DNA of 64,000 bases from PCC-10605 sp964409355 (GTDB taxonomy: Bacteria; Cyanobacteriota; Cyanobacteriia; Cyanobacteriales; Cyanobacteriaceae): positions 19,426 to 83,425 of the forward strand of contig CAYPDC010000001.1 of assembly GCA_964409355.1 (NCBI GenBank). Direction: 5' to 3'. A program made the position numbers and the translations under genes. Position 1 is the first letter of the stretch. Each line of letters opens with the position of its first letter. Of this stretch, positions 9,877 through 18,976 are shown piece after piece. The notes under the pieces were generated by a model. It did no database searches. It saw only the letters and a list, made by a program, of their open reading frames with translations, and was not told the origin of the DNA.

Positions 9877-10036
9877 GATATCCATAAAGATAAATTTTAT
9901 CAAAATATCATAACAGGTAATCCTTTTATCCTGTTAAAAAAATTGGTTGAATATGTTTGAGTAACTCCAATGATTACCATAAGTAGTTGTACATAATTAA
10001 AATAGCAAGTCAAAGATAAACAAATAATTCTGAATC

Positions 10037-10555
10037 ATGGCTGATAACTATATATCTCTTGATTATTTCCAATTAGGTGGCGCAATATTACTAATCCTCA
10101 TCAACGTCCTTTTATCCCTTTGGTTACGATTAGGTTTAGAAAAATCTCTCCTTATTGCCTCTTTGAGAATGGTAGTCCAATTACTTCTTATCGGCTATAT
10201 TTTGGAATGGTTATTTAGCCTTTCTAATTCTTGGCTAATAATGGCGATCGCACTTATCATGGCGACGATCGCCAGAATATCTGCCGTTAACCGCACCTCA
10301 GACAAATTCATGGATAACCTTGTGAAAAATCGTCACCAAGTAGAAACCCTTTTATCTTTGGTGGCAACCCGTTGGGAAGCAACTCATCAAGAAATCACCT
10401 CCGCCCTCACCACAGGCATGATTCCTACGATTAACTCCATGATGGTAATGGGTTTAGTTAGCTTACTCGGTATGATGACAGGGCAAATTTTAGCCAAGGA
10501 TGAGCTTATCTTAGAGAGTCTTCTTTGCAGATTAAGAAATTCTTATGCCTCCTAA
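10037..10555 (+). pseudogene. FetB/UPF0014-type ABC permease remnant
   Basis: The 172-residue frame keeps the N-terminal helices of the UPF0014 iron-export permease family (residues 10-90). It then jumps to the coupling-loop region (TGMIPTINSMMVMGLVSLLGMMTG), skipping roughly 50-60 residues present in family members of about 260 residues. It ends shortly after GMMTGQILA instead of continuing through the last helices. So there is an internal in-frame deletion and loss of the 3' end. Its last codons overlap the end of the convergent nucleotidyltransferase gene by 4 bp. No partner ATPase gene is nearby. The protein is almost certainly non-functional. Confidence 0.75.
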
Positions 10556-11709
10556 GATTGATTGACAAAATCGGCAATCAATTGCCCTTTTATTTGATGA
10601 TTGACAATTTCTTTGCGAGTATCGGTAATTAACCAGTCGATCGCAGCCGCTCGAACATCTATGGCAGTGCCAGTTTTATCCACACAATATCTACCAAATA
10701 CTAGCTTATCCTGTAAATAAACCCCTGAACCGAGACGAGAATATTCAAAGATAACACTATTATCTACGGTTGCCCCTTCACAAATCCAACAATTAGGACC
10801 TATCATAGAAGGACCGATAATTTTCGCTCCATCCTCTATGTAAGTCATCGCACCGATATATACAGGACCTGTTATATCGACTTTATCCCAATTGACACAA
10901 ACATTTAAACCCGTATAAATTCCCGGTTTGACTTCTTTCCCCGGTATCTGTACGTTTTTAACCTCTCTTTTTAAAACAGCCCTAATTGCCTCCCAATAGT
11001 CTGGCACTTTACCTATATCCACCCATTCAAAGTCCATGTTAACAGCATAGAAAGGCAAATTCAACTCCACTAATTTCGGGAATAATTGACTACCAATGTC
11101 ATATTCTTGATTAGGAGGAATATAGTTGATAATTTCAGGTTCAAAAACATAAATACCTGTATTAATTTCCGTACTCAAAGCATCCTCTATCGAGGGTTTT
11201 TCTTGGAAAGTGAGAATTTTACCATTTTCATCGCTTACTACCACACCATAGCTCGATACTGCCTCTTTGGAAACGCTTTTTGTTACTACAGTTGCGATCG
11301 CTCCATTGGCTTTATGTTGTCGAACAACTTCCGTCAAGTCTAAATCAATTAACGCATCACCACACAAAACCACAAAAGTATCATCAAAAAAAGGATTAAA
11401 CTGTTGAATCTTTTTTAAACCACCGGCAGATCCTAAAGCCTCACCCACTAACTCCCCATCAATGATACGCCCTTCAAAAGAATAACCGATTTCTACCCCA
11501 AACCGTTGTCCATCACGGAAATAGTTTTCAATTTCTTCTGCTAAATGACTAACATTAACCATAATTTGGTTAAAACCATGTTGACGCAGTAACTCAACTA
11601 AAAACTCCATTACAGGCTTTTGGAGGATAGGAATTAAAGGCTTAGGGATAGTATGGGTAATAGGGCGAACACGAGTACCCTTCCCCGCTGCCAGAATCAT
11701 TGCTTTCAT
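10552..11709 (-). CDS. NDP-sugar pyrophosphorylase / mannose-1-phosphate guanylyltransferase-like
   Basis: 385 residues. The N-terminal nucleotidyltransferase domain begins with the signature AAGKGTRVRPITHTIPKPLIP, which holds the NTP-binding Lys and Arg. The acceptor region LCGDALIDLDL and EWVDIGKVPDYWEAI are typical of sugar-1-phosphate nucleotidyltransferases. Residues from about 265 form a left-handed beta-helix-like tail with hexapeptide periodicity (GPVYIGAMTYI, GPSMIGPNCWI). It makes an activated sugar (GDP-mannose or UDP/dTDP-glucose class) for cell-envelope polysaccharide. The exact sugar and nucleotide cannot be decided from sequence. The start is ATG. Confidence 0.88.
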   Translation of the reverse strand: MKAMILAAGKGTRVRPITHTIPKPLIPILQKPVMEFLVELLRQHGFNQIMVNVSHLAEEIENYFRDGQRFGVEIGYSFEGRIIDGELVGEALGSAGGLKKIQQFNPFFDDTFVVLCGDALIDLDLTEVVRQHKANGAIATVVTKSVSKEAVSSYGVVVSDENGKILTFQEKPSIEDALSTEINTGIYVFEPEIINYIPPNQEYDIGSQLFPKLVELNLPFYAVNMDFEWVDIGKVPDYWEAIRAVLKREVKNVQIPGKEVKPGIYTGLNVCVNWDKVDITGPVYIGAMTYIEDGAKIIGPSMIGPNCWICEGATVDNSVIFEYSRLGSGVYLQDKLVFGRYCVDKTGTAIDVRAAAIDWLITDTRKEIVNHQIKGQLIADFVNQS

Positions 11710-11784
11710 AATATTTTCAATTTTAAATTGATATTATAAGATAACTTAATCAAGTTTACCTAATTCCAAATTCCCAATTCCAAA

Positions 11785-12174
11785 TTATTTTACCGCAATA
11801 CACTCAATTTCCACTAATACATCTTTCGGTAAACGAGAAACCTCAACACAGGCGCGTGCCGGCGGATTTTCCGAGAAATATTCGGCATAAATCTCATTCA
11901 TCGGCACAAAATTAGTCAAATCACTAAGAAAAACACCTGTTTTGACTACATTAGAGCAATTAACACCACTTTCAGTCAAAATAGCCTCAATATTTTTCAT
12001 TACCTGTCTAGTTTGGGCTTTTATATCTCCTTCTCCCACAATTTCTCCAGTTTCTGGATTTAAAGGAATTTGCCCCGCAATAAAAATTAATTCTCCCGAA
12101 GCTGCGATCGCCTGACTATAGGGGCCGACGGGGAAAGGGGCATTTTTCGTAAAAATAACCTGTTTATTACTCAT
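11785..12174 (-). CDS. ridA: RidA family enamine/imine deaminase
   Basis: RidA hydrolyses reactive 2-aminoacrylate-type enamines released by PLP enzymes. I place the start at ATG 12174, giving 129 residues (family norm about 125-130). The upstream start at 12216 would add 14 residues unlike the family. Conserved pieces are PVGPYSQAI, GQIPLNPETGEIV, NVVKTGVFL and the C-terminal PARACVEVSRLPKDVLVEIE, where the Arg binds the carboxylate. The gene follows psaC on the same strand, separated by that gene's terminator. Confidence 0.92.
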   Translation of the reverse strand: MSNKQVIFTKNAPFPVGPYSQAIAASGELIFIAGQIPLNPETGEIVGEGDIKAQTRQVMKNIEAILTESGVNCSNVVKTGVFLSDLTNFVPMNEIYAEYFSENPPARACVEVSRLPKDVLVEIECIAVK

Positions 12175-12202
12175 AAAAACAAAGGATAAGGGTAAATGAC
12201 TG

Positions 12203-12241
12203 GACAAAAAAATCAACTGTCGCCAAAAAAGACAACAGTTG
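12203..12241 (-). terminator. Intrinsic terminator of psaC
   Basis: Read on the minus strand, CAACTGT (12241-12235) pairs perfectly with ACAGTTG (12220-12214). The stem is followed by ATTTTTTTG, a classic hairpin plus U-tract. It lies 22 bp past the psaC stop and before ridA. Confidence 0.8.
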
Positions 12242-12262
12242 CAAGTTTGATATATATATGTA

Positions 12263-12508
12263 TTAATAGGCTAGACCCATACTGCGGGTGGTTTCTGCAC
12301 CTAAATAAACACGGATACTTAAAAAGTCAGTGGGACAAGCAGTTTCGCAACGCTTACACCCTACACAGTCCTCAGTACGAGGAGAAGACGCAATTTGTCC
12401 TGCTTTACAGCCATCCCAAGGTACCATTTCTAATACATCAAGGGGACAAGCACGAACGCATTGGGTACAACCAATACAAGTATCGTAAATTTTTACACTA
12501 TGGGACAT
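12263..12508 (-). CDS. psaC: Photosystem I iron-sulfur subunit PsaC
   Basis: 81 residues, the exact family length. PsaC carries the terminal FA and FB [4Fe-4S] clusters on the stromal side of photosystem I and passes electrons to ferredoxin. Both CxxCxxCxxxCP motifs are intact (C11/C14/C17/C21 and C48/C51/C54/C58), as is the C-terminal ETTRSMGLAY that anchors it to PsaA/PsaB. The ATG is preceded by an AAGGAG ribosome-binding site at about 12518-12523. The 266-bp gap between this gene and the divergent gene at 12775 should hold its promoter, but I could not assign clear boxes. Confidence 0.99.
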   Translation of the reverse strand: MSHSVKIYDTCIGCTQCVRACPLDVLEMVPWDGCKAGQIASSPRTEDCVGCKRCETACPTDFLSIRVYLGAETTRSMGLAY

Positions 12509-12774
12509 AATTAAAGATACTCCTTAGCGAGTTGTTATTAATGATTTCTTAAGTCAGTTTACTTAAACGCAGTATATAATCTATGTCACCGTTTCTGATA
12601 TATAACTTCAAACTCTGTAACAATTTCTCTTTTTTCCCATGGGGAAACTATAGATAAAAGTCAATAGACTTCCCCCATAAATTTTCTGTTACTTTAATGT
12701 ATTATGATAAAGTGGTATGTACATTTGAAAAAAACCATTGAAATGGGATAATGCAACAAAGTTAGTGGTTAAAA

Positions 12775-13395
12775 ATGAAAAAAAGTTTAATTATTTTCAC
12801 TCGTTATCCTGAGATCGGTACAACCAAAACTAGATTAATCCCAGCTATTGGGGCTGACAATGCTTGTAATTTACAACGTTTAATGACAGAAAATACTCTC
12901 AAAAAAGCTAACAAATTAAGGGAAAAAATAGAAATAGAAATTAATATTTATTTTCTGGGTGGGAGTTTAAATTTAATCAAACAATGGTTAGGAAATGATT
13001 ATAATTATTATTCTCAAGAAGGAGAAGATTTGGGGTTGAAAATGTTTCATGCTTTCCTAGAGTCTTTTAATGAAGATTATTCGAGGGTTGTTTTAATTGG
13101 TACTGATTGTCCTGATTTGGATGAAAATATCTTAAATACTGCTTTTGATCAACTTGATCATTATGACTTAGTAATCGGAAAAGCTGAAGATGGTGGTTAT
13201 TATTTAATCGGTTTAAATAAGCTAAATAAAGAGTTATTTATTAATATTAATTGGGGTACTGATTCTGTTTTTCAAACCACAGTTGCGATCGCATCTCGGT
13301 TAAATTATAGTATTTATAAACTGCCAGTATTAAGAGACATCGATCGCACCGAGGACTTAGAATATTATTATCAGCATTATCAACAAAATTATTAA
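12775..13395 (+). CDS. TIGR04282-type arsenosugar biosynthesis glycosyltransferase
   Basis: 206 residues. The N terminus IIFTRYPEIGTTKTRLIPAIG is the nucleotide-sugar-binding signature of the DUF2064/TIGR04282 family. GTDCPDLDENIL and EDGGYYLIGL are the other conserved blocks. Members are linked to arsenosugar synthesis together with the radical SAM enzyme ArsS, and no arsS is seen here, so that role is by family only. It lies just upstream of the DUF2237 gene, with a 9-bp gap, and is probably co-transcribed. Confidence 0.85.
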   Translation: MKKSLIIFTRYPEIGTTKTRLIPAIGADNACNLQRLMTENTLKKANKLREKIEIEINIYFLGGSLNLIKQWLGNDYNYYSQEGEDLGLKMFHAFLESFNEDYSRVVLIGTDCPDLDENILNTAFDQLDHYDLVIGKAEDGGYYLIGLNKLNKELFININWGTDSVFQTTVAIASRLNYSIYKLPVLRDIDRTEDLEYYYQHYQQNY

Positions 13396-13404
13396 CGAGA
13401 AAAA

Positions 13405-13767
13405 ATGATGGCAAAAAACGTCTTGGGAAAACCCTTAAAAACTTGTTGTCAGTCACCAATGACAGGATTTTATCGTAACGGTTGTTGCGACACGGGTTTA
13501 GAAGATAGAGGCTTACATACAGTTTGTGCGCAGGTGACAGAAGAATTTTTACTCTACAGTCGGAAGCAAGGCAATGATTTAATTACCCCAATGCCGATGT
13601 TTAACTTCCCCGGATTGAAAGCAGGGGATAAATGGTGTCTGTGTGTTAGTCGTTGGGTGGAAGCCTTAAATGCCGGTTTTGCACCGCCGATTATCATTGA
13701 GGCTACCCATGAAAAAACTCTCGATTTTGTGCCTTTAGAAGTGTTGCAAGAGTATTCGGTAGATTAA
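13405..13767 (+). CDS. DUF2237 family protein
   Basis: 120 residues. It has the family pattern of paired cysteines near the N terminus (CCQSPMTGFYRNGCCDTG), then DRGLHTVCAQVTEEFL, PGLKAGDKWCLCVSRW and PPIIIEATHEKTL. Function is unknown, and the many conserved cysteines suggest metal binding. The start could be the first ATG or the next codon but one (13408). The stop codon lies in the first unit of a heptamer tandem repeat. It probably shares a transcript with the glycosyltransferase upstream. Confidence 0.88.
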   Translation: MMAKNVLGKPLKTCCQSPMTGFYRNGCCDTGLEDRGLHTVCAQVTEEFLLYSRKQGNDLITPMPMFNFPGLKAGDKWCLCVSRWVEALNAGFAPPIIIEATHEKTLDFVPLEVLQEYSVD

Positions 13768-13805
13768 TAGTTAATAGTTAATAGTTAATGGTTAATGGTT
13801 AATGG
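13764..13805. repeat. Heptamer tandem repeat, six units
   Basis: Three TTAATAG units are followed by three TTAATGG units, perfectly in register. The first unit contains the TAA stop of the DUF2237 gene. Confidence 0.9.
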
Positions 13806-13903
13806 TTTTTTCCTCAAAAGTAATAAAAACTCATTACCCATTACTCGTTACTCGTTACTTTCCCCTCTCCAAAATTTTTTCAATGAAACAGTTCCACCTC
13901 CGC

Positions 13904-14434
13904 CTATAATTTCACGTTAAAGGGAATTAATTTTAAGACATCCTCTATCTGACGGTATAATTCTACGAGGCGATCGCCGTTTAAATGTACTTCAGAAGTA
14001 GGATAATTATTTAAAACCTCAATAATACTAATGTCATTATTTTTGAGGGCGGATGTAACCACCGCACCCCGTAAGGATTCCCGACTAGCCTTTTGACTAG
14101 GGGTAGTAATCACTTGTGCAAATAAATCCAAAACCACATCGCCGAGGGGATTATTCAGCATTTTCGAGAGTGTCACCCCATTCACGGGGATTGGTTTACA
14201 TAAAACATTTTGGATGCGATCGGAGCTTTGATTCGACAAACGAATATAAGAAGTAAGATTGGAAGAAGCCTCTCCCGTGTCACAAAAAACCGTCATATCA
14301 GAAACAGGTAAAGAACCTTGCCACATACCGTAATTGATGATAACCTTTTCTGAAGCCCTAACAGGAGAGATAATGCTCAATAGAGTAGAGGAAAAAGCAA
14401 CGATACTGAGACAGCAGCGAGAAAATGGTTGCAT
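13904..14434 (-). CDS. Stand-alone DUF1400 domain protein, secreted
   Basis: 176 residues. An N-terminal signal peptide (about 1-27, ending PVRASEK) is followed by a single DUF1400 domain (about 29-170) like the one in front of the hydrolase at 4375-6057. No hydrolase domain follows. It may be a natural stand-alone paralogue or the remains of a larger hydrolase gene that lost its 3' part. The frame closes cleanly, with no hydrolase-like sequence beyond it. Function is unknown. Confidence 0.7.
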   Translation of the reverse strand: MQPFSRCCLSIVAFSSTLLSIISPVRASEKVIINYGMWQGSLPVSDMTVFCDTGEASSNLTSYIRLSNQSSDRIQNVLCKPIPVNGVTLSKMLNNPLGDVVLDLFAQVITTPSQKASRESLRGAVVTSALKNNDISIIEVLNNYPTSEVHLNGDRLVELYRQIEDVLKLIPFNVKL

Positions 14435-14532
14435 TGAAAGTAACTTTAATGATCAAGAATTAACTGACTTATTAGACGCATATTATCATCAAAAGTTCAA
14501 TGGTATCAAAACCCTTATGTTTTGGAAGGGGA

Positions 14533-14633
14533 GATAGGGGGAAGGGGAGATTTTTTTCTAATAATTGATTAATTAATAGTTAAAAACTTCTGTATCTGGC
14601 ACTATTTGTTAATTGTAGAAATTGAGATTTTCG
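14533..14633 (+). repeat. Dispersed ~100-bp repeat, copy B
   Basis: Same block order as copies A (6126) and C (22486): TAATTGATTAAT, TAGTTAAAAACTTCTGT, GGCACTAT, then GTAGAAATTGA. The preceding bases (GGTATCAAAACCCTTATGTTTTGG) are also shared with copy C. Confidence 0.75.
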
Positions 14634-14692
14634 ACAATGAAAACGCCTTGGTAGAAGAGCCACCTATTCCCTAATTCTTAATTCTTAATTCT

Positions 14693-15856
14693 TTACTTAC
14701 CCATGCCTAATTGTTGAGCTTTTTGATAAACTTTTCCTTCTGTTAATAGAGAAGGTGCGATTATCACTTCAACTTCCTGCATTTCCTTGATGTTTTTTGC
14801 ACCTAAAGTCCCCATACTGGTTTGTAAAGCACCCAAAAGATTATGAGTTCCATCATCTAATTTAGCAGGTCCTCTCAGGATTTCTTTAATTGTACCAGTT
14901 GTACCGACATTAATTCTAGTACCACGAGGTAAAACAGGGCTAGGAGTTGCCATACCCCAGTGAAAACCACGCCCGGGAGCTTCTTCGGCACGGGCAATAG
15001 GTGAGCCAATCATCACAGCATCAGCACCACAGGCGATACATTTACAAATATCTCCCCCCGTAATGATACCACCATCAGCGATAACAGGTACATATTTACC
15101 CGTTTCTTTTTCAAAATCATCTCTAGCGGCAGCACAATCAGCCACAGCAGTGGCTTGAGGTACACCAACACCGAGAACTCCCCTAGAAGTACAAGCAGCC
15201 CCCGGTCCAATGCCTATTAATACACCCGTAGCCCCTGCTTTCATTAGGTTTAACGCCACATCATAGGTAACACAGTTACCGAGAATTACGGGCATGGGCA
15301 TTTCAGTACAGAAACGGGCTAAGTCAAGGGGGGTAATAGATTCAGGAGATAAATGAGCAGTGGAGACTACTGTTGCCTGAATGAAGACTAAATCTGCACC
15401 TGCTTGCGCAACTACTTTACCGTATTGACTAGCACCAGCAGGAGTGAAGCTAACGGCGGCTATACCTTTTTGTTGTTTGATTTCCATAACTCTGTGTTTA
15501 ATCAGTTCTGGTTTGACTGGTTCACTATATAATTGCTGCATTAAACCAACAAATTCTGATTTACCGACAGAGGCGATGCGATCGAGAATTGGGTTCGGAT
15601 CTTCATAACGGGTTTGAATACCCTCTAAGTTAACAACCCCTAAAGCTCCTAATTCAGACAGTAATACTGCCATTCTTACATCCACCACTCCATCCATGGC
15701 ACTGGCAATAATGGGAATTTCTCTTTCAATACCCCCTAAATTAACACGAGTATCTGCTAAACTGGGGTCGAGGGTTCTATTACCCGGTGCTAATGCAATT
15801 TCATCTATACCATACGCTCTACGAGCGGATTTGCCACGTCCTATAATAATACTCAC
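14693..15856 (-). CDS. guaB3: GuaB3-type IMP dehydrogenase-related protein
   Basis: 387 residues, the length of the GuaB3 family, which lacks the CBS domains of classic IMP dehydrogenase. The active-site Cys loop GIGPGAACTSRGVLG, the phosphate-binding VIADGGIITGGDICK and the flavin/NAD-type barrel order are intact. Cyanobacterial GuaB3 has a role in purine interconversion, so oxidation of IMP or reduction of GMP is the likely chemistry. I do not choose between them. The 130-bp gap downstream holds repeat copy B. The start is ATG. Confidence 0.9.
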   Translation of the reverse strand: MSIIIGRGKSARRAYGIDEIALAPGNRTLDPSLADTRVNLGGIEREIPIIASAMDGVVDVRMAVLLSELGALGVVNLEGIQTRYEDPNPILDRIASVGKSEFVGLMQQLYSEPVKPELIKHRVMEIKQQKGIAAVSFTPAGASQYGKVVAQAGADLVFIQATVVSTAHLSPESITPLDLARFCTEMPMPVILGNCVTYDVALNLMKAGATGVLIGIGPGAACTSRGVLGVGVPQATAVADCAAARDDFEKETGKYVPVIADGGIITGGDICKCIACGADAVMIGSPIARAEEAPGRGFHWGMATPSPVLPRGTRINVGTTGTIKEILRGPAKLDDGTHNLLGALQTSMGTLGAKNIKEMQEVEVIIAPSLLTEGKVYQKAQQLGMGK

Positions 15857-16060
15857 TTTGTTCTTTTTACTATAAGTTATTCGTTTAGATTATCAAATTT
15901 TGAACTATCGTGACAATTAGGATAATATTCTAGCGGTGATTTTTTTCTTCTTTATATTCCCCTACTGAGTATCACATAATATACCTTTTCTTTCTGTCAC
16001 ATCAAATTATGCCCTTGGCAAGTATATATACAAAGTTAAACTTGATAGATATTGATAAAG

Positions 16061-16573
16061 TTATAAAATTGCGAATCCTGTGAGAGTTAAAGCCGAAAGA
16101 ATTAAACTTAACCAAATAAAGCGATTATCTTGGGTATTTATTTTGCTTAAATTCTCTAATTCAATTTGAGGTTTAGGCTTGATTTTTTTCCGATCACTAG
16201 GAGGGGTATATTTAATTCCGTTATTATCATCAGCATTTAAGTCCGGGATTTTTGTTATCCATTCTTCTGGTCTTTTTAGCCGTGGTGCTTTGAGAATATA
16301 CAATAATCTTAAGGCTTGTCTTTTGGTTTCTCCATGAGGATGAGTAGTTAAATCTTCACAAAGCGCGATCGCACTCTCTGTCTGTCTTGCGGCTTCATAA
16401 GCATTGACTAACCAGATTCTCGCTTCTCCTCCGACACGGGTATAAAAAGAAGCTAATTGACAGGCTTTTTCCAAATTTTCGATGCTAAGACGATAACGCC
16501 CTTTTTCAAAGGCTATTTTTCCAGTTTGATATAAATTCTCAAATTCTGACTCAGAAATCGGCTTCACGGTCAA
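16061..16573 (-). CDS. TPR-like protein with C-terminal membrane anchor
   Basis: 170 residues. Residues 8-90 form two or three tetratricopeptide-like helical pairs (FENLYQTGKIAFEKGRYRLS, then ARIWLVNAYEAARQTESAIAL). A charged Pro/Lys linker follows, then one hydrophobic segment at the very C terminus (about 150-169). The layout is that of a tail-anchored scaffold protein. I do not recognise a named function. It stands alone between guaB3 and the S1 protein gene, all on the minus strand. Confidence 0.7.
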   Translation of the reverse strand: MTVKPISESEFENLYQTGKIAFEKGRYRLSIENLEKACQLASFYTRVGGEARIWLVNAYEAARQTESAIALCEDLTTHPHGETKRQALRLLYILKAPRLKRPEEWITKIPDLNADDNNGIKYTPPSDRKKIKPKPQIELENLSKINTQDNRFIWLSLILSALTLTGFAIL

Positions 16574-16754
16574 TTTTTATCTTGATTAGGGATTTAACTG
16601 TTTATTATATCAGCAGTAAAGAAATTATGTAGGTTTTATTCAGATCGATGGCCTTTATTAATCTATTATCAATCTATCTGAGCTACCCTGATCAATAATT
16701 TACCATACTCACAGTAACAGAACATTCTTAATTCTTAATTCTTAATTTCCTTGA

Positions 16755-17657
16755 TTAACCTTCGGCTTTTTTCATAGCCAGTCTTTCCTCTGCATTAGCC
16801 ATGACAGCCTCCTTCTTCTCCAAAAATTCTCCGGGATAAGCTTCTAAAATTTTTGTCGATAAAGAAATGCGGTTTTTGAAACTATCGATTTCCATGATGA
16901 CTACCTTTACATCCTCACCAACACGGAATAGACTTTCCAAAGCATTAATCTTACCCTCGCTAATTTGCTTAATATGTAGCAAACCACTGATCCCACCAAA
17001 GTCAACAAAGACACCATAAGGTTGAATCCGAGCGATTTTACCCGCCACCACCTCATTTTCCTTCAATTGAGATAAAGCTGACGATCGAGCTATATTTCTT
17101 TGACTCAAGACTAATTTATTCTCTTTTTGATCCAACTGCAAAACATTTGTGTCTATAGTTTGATCAATCAGAGTTTCTAAATCTTCTTTTTGAATCAAAT
17201 GAGATTTAGGGATAAAACCCTTTAAACCTTGTACCTCACCGAAAACCCCACCACGATTAACCCCTGTCACCACCATAGGCACGATCGATCCTTTTTCTTC
17301 CATTTCTTTCAAAGTATCCCACGCCTGATCAATAAAAAGCTGACGACGAGATAACTTCACTTGTCCTTCTGCATCTTGCTCCTTAATAATTACAAAATCA
17401 AACTCTTGTTGTAGAGGTAACACTTCCTTGACATTAGAAGAACTCCGCCAGTCAACTTCCGTCTGAGGCACAAAACCGGGAGATTTACCGCCAATATCCA
17501 CATAAACACCATCGGAAGCATACTCAAAAACCTTCCCCCTGACGACATCTCCCTGCTTAAAATTATAGTCATACTGTTCCTGCTCCAAAGCCTGAGAAAA
17601 ATCATCCATAGAAAAGGAGACATTTTTGGATTCAGAGGATTGAGAATTAGCGGTCAT
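16755..17657 (-). CDS. S1 RNA-binding protein (30S ribosomal protein S1 homologue)
   Basis: 300 residues with three S1 domains: about 35-105 (GDVVRGKVFEYASDGVYVDI), 120-190 and 205-275 (GKIARIQPYGVFVDFGG). Cyanobacteria carry two short S1-type proteins, S1A (about 330 residues) and the smaller S1B/Nbp1. The three-domain 300-residue size fits the latter better, but I cannot settle it. It should bind mRNA leaders for translation initiation. The start is ATG. The C terminus is Lys/Ala/Glu-rich. Confidence 0.82.
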   Translation of the reverse strand: MTANSQSSESKNVSFSMDDFSQALEQEQYDYNFKQGDVVRGKVFEYASDGVYVDIGGKSPGFVPQTEVDWRSSSNVKEVLPLQQEFDFVIIKEQDAEGQVKLSRRQLFIDQAWDTLKEMEEKGSIVPMVVTGVNRGGVFGEVQGLKGFIPKSHLIQKEDLETLIDQTIDTNVLQLDQKENKLVLSQRNIARSSALSQLKENEVVAGKIARIQPYGVFVDFGGISGLLHIKQISEGKINALESLFRVGEDVKVVIMEIDSFKNRISLSTKILEAYPGEFLEKKEAVMANAEERLAMKKAEG

Positions 17658-17900
17658 AACAATCAGACAATTAGTAAAATTACATAAGTTACTTTAATTA
17701 TAATGTAGATTCTTCCTTACTATTCACAATTCTTGATTCCCAATGGAATAACTCTTTTCCCTATTCCCCTTTCCCTTTTCCCTGACGACACCCCCAAATT
17801 TTAGATCAAACTAAGGTTTAATTAGTCACAATGGCACAAATTAGCCTAAACTAATCTAATAAAGTTTAGTTAAAAAAATATATATTAGGAGATTAAGAAA

Positions 17901-18089
17901 ATGGGAGTAATATTCCAATTATTATTAACCGCTTTAGTCCTTTTCTCTTTCATAATGATTGTTTATGTACCTGTTGCCTATGCTTCCCCCCAAAACTGGG
18001 ATCAATCTAAACCCTTATTATACTTAGGTTCAGGCATTTGGTTAGCCTTGGTGATTGCTGTTGCCGTCTTAAACTTTTTTGTGGTTTAG
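17901..18089 (+). CDS. psbZ: Photosystem II protein PsbZ
   Basis: 62 residues, the family length, with two membrane helices (about 5-26 and 40-60) separated by SPQNWDQSKPLLYLGSGIW. PsbZ (Ycf9) lies at the outer edge of the photosystem II core beside CP43. The ATG is preceded by AGGAG. It stands directly upstream of ribH, a common pairing in cyanobacteria. Confidence 0.97.
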   Translation: MGVIFQLLLTALVLFSFIMIVYVPVAYASPQNWDQSKPLLYLGSGIWLALVIAVAVLNFFVV

Positions 18090-18217
18090 TTTCCACTTTT
18101 GTTAAGAAATATTAAAAATTAAGACAAAATTTAACCCGGTGGGCAAAATCAAATTTCAATCAAAAAAAATAAGTATTTTTGCTCACCAAATTATGGAAAA
18201 AGTATTTACTGGTAAAC

Positions 18218-18694
18218 ATGGCAATTTTTGAAGGAAATTTTCAGGATACATCGAATTTACGTTTTGCATTAGTAATCGGACGTTTCAATGATTTAATCAC
18301 CAATAAGTTAGTTTCGGGGTGTCAAGACTGTTTAAAAAGACATGGAGTTGATGTTAACCCCGACGGTAATCGAGTGGATTATGCTTGGGTGCCGGGTAGT
18401 TTTGAAGTGTCTTTAGTTGCTCGCAAATTAGCAATTACAGGACGTTACGATGCAATTATTTGTTTAGGGGCAATAATTCGGGGAGATACGCCTCATTTTG
18501 ACTATGTTTGCAACGAAGTTGCGAAGGGGATTGCTTCTGTGGGCTTACAAACAGGTATTCCTATCATCTTTGGTATTTTAACTACTGATACCATGCAACA
18601 GGCTTTAGAAAGGGCGGGTATTAAAAGTAATTTAGGTTGGAATTATGCCATGAATGCTTTAGAGATGGCTACTTTGATGAAACAGTTAGAATAA
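18218..18694 (+). CDS. ribH: 6,7-dimethyl-8-ribityllumazine synthase
   Basis: RibH condenses 5-amino-6-ribitylaminouracil with dihydroxybutanone phosphate, the penultimate step of riboflavin synthesis, as a large hollow oligomer. I use ATG 18218 (158 residues). The earlier start at 18179 adds 13 residues foreign to the family. Conserved pieces are ALVIGRFND, WVPGSFEVSLVARKL, CLGAIIRGDTPHFDYV with the catalytic His, and FGILTTDTMQQALERAG. It follows psbZ with no other riboflavin gene nearby. Confidence 0.97.
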   Translation: MAIFEGNFQDTSNLRFALVIGRFNDLITNKLVSGCQDCLKRHGVDVNPDGNRVDYAWVPGSFEVSLVARKLAITGRYDAIICLGAIIRGDTPHFDYVCNEVAKGIASVGLQTGIPIIFGILTTDTMQQALERAGIKSNLGWNYAMNALEMATLMKQLE

Positions 18695-18754
18695 AACCGA
18701 TGTTCGGCACTTCCGTTTGCAATACGCAGAACCCGAAGCAAATTGGGAAAAAGG

Positions 18755-18888
18755 AGTCTATTAGACATCTCCAATAATGGGCATTTTAAGGGCTAAATAT
18801 ACCAGTATGATCCCCCCTAACCCCCCTTAAACAAAGGGGGAATTATCAAGAAAATGGGTAGATTCTTTTTTGGAAACCACCTAAAATC
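18755..18888 (-). repeat. Composite repeat, short copy
   Basis: Read on the minus strand this is TAGGTGGTTTCC, ACCCATTTTCTTGATAATTC, the G-rich core GGGGGGTTAGGGGGGATC, ACTGGTATAT, then ATTGGAGATGTCTA. The same blocks occur in the same order on the plus strand at 31501-31680, where an extra ~50 bp is present. Confidence 0.7.
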
Positions 18889-18976
18889 AATAGATAAAAA
18901 TACCCTCATTACTAGAATAATGCTATAATCATGGGCAAAAGCGAGTTTTGATTAGAGTATCCAATCAACACAAAAA

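Noticed and set aside
12196..12510. 104-codon + frame over psaC
   Set aside because: Exact antisense of psaC, whose protein is unmistakable.
14334..14537. 67-codon + frame overlapping the DUF1400 gene start
   Set aside because: Mostly antisense to the signal-peptide region and ending in repeat copy B. No recognisable domain.
16755..17657. S1 protein as polynucleotide phosphorylase or RNase E fragment
   Set aside because: Three consecutive S1 domains with complete ends and no nuclease domain fit a ribosomal-S1-type protein.
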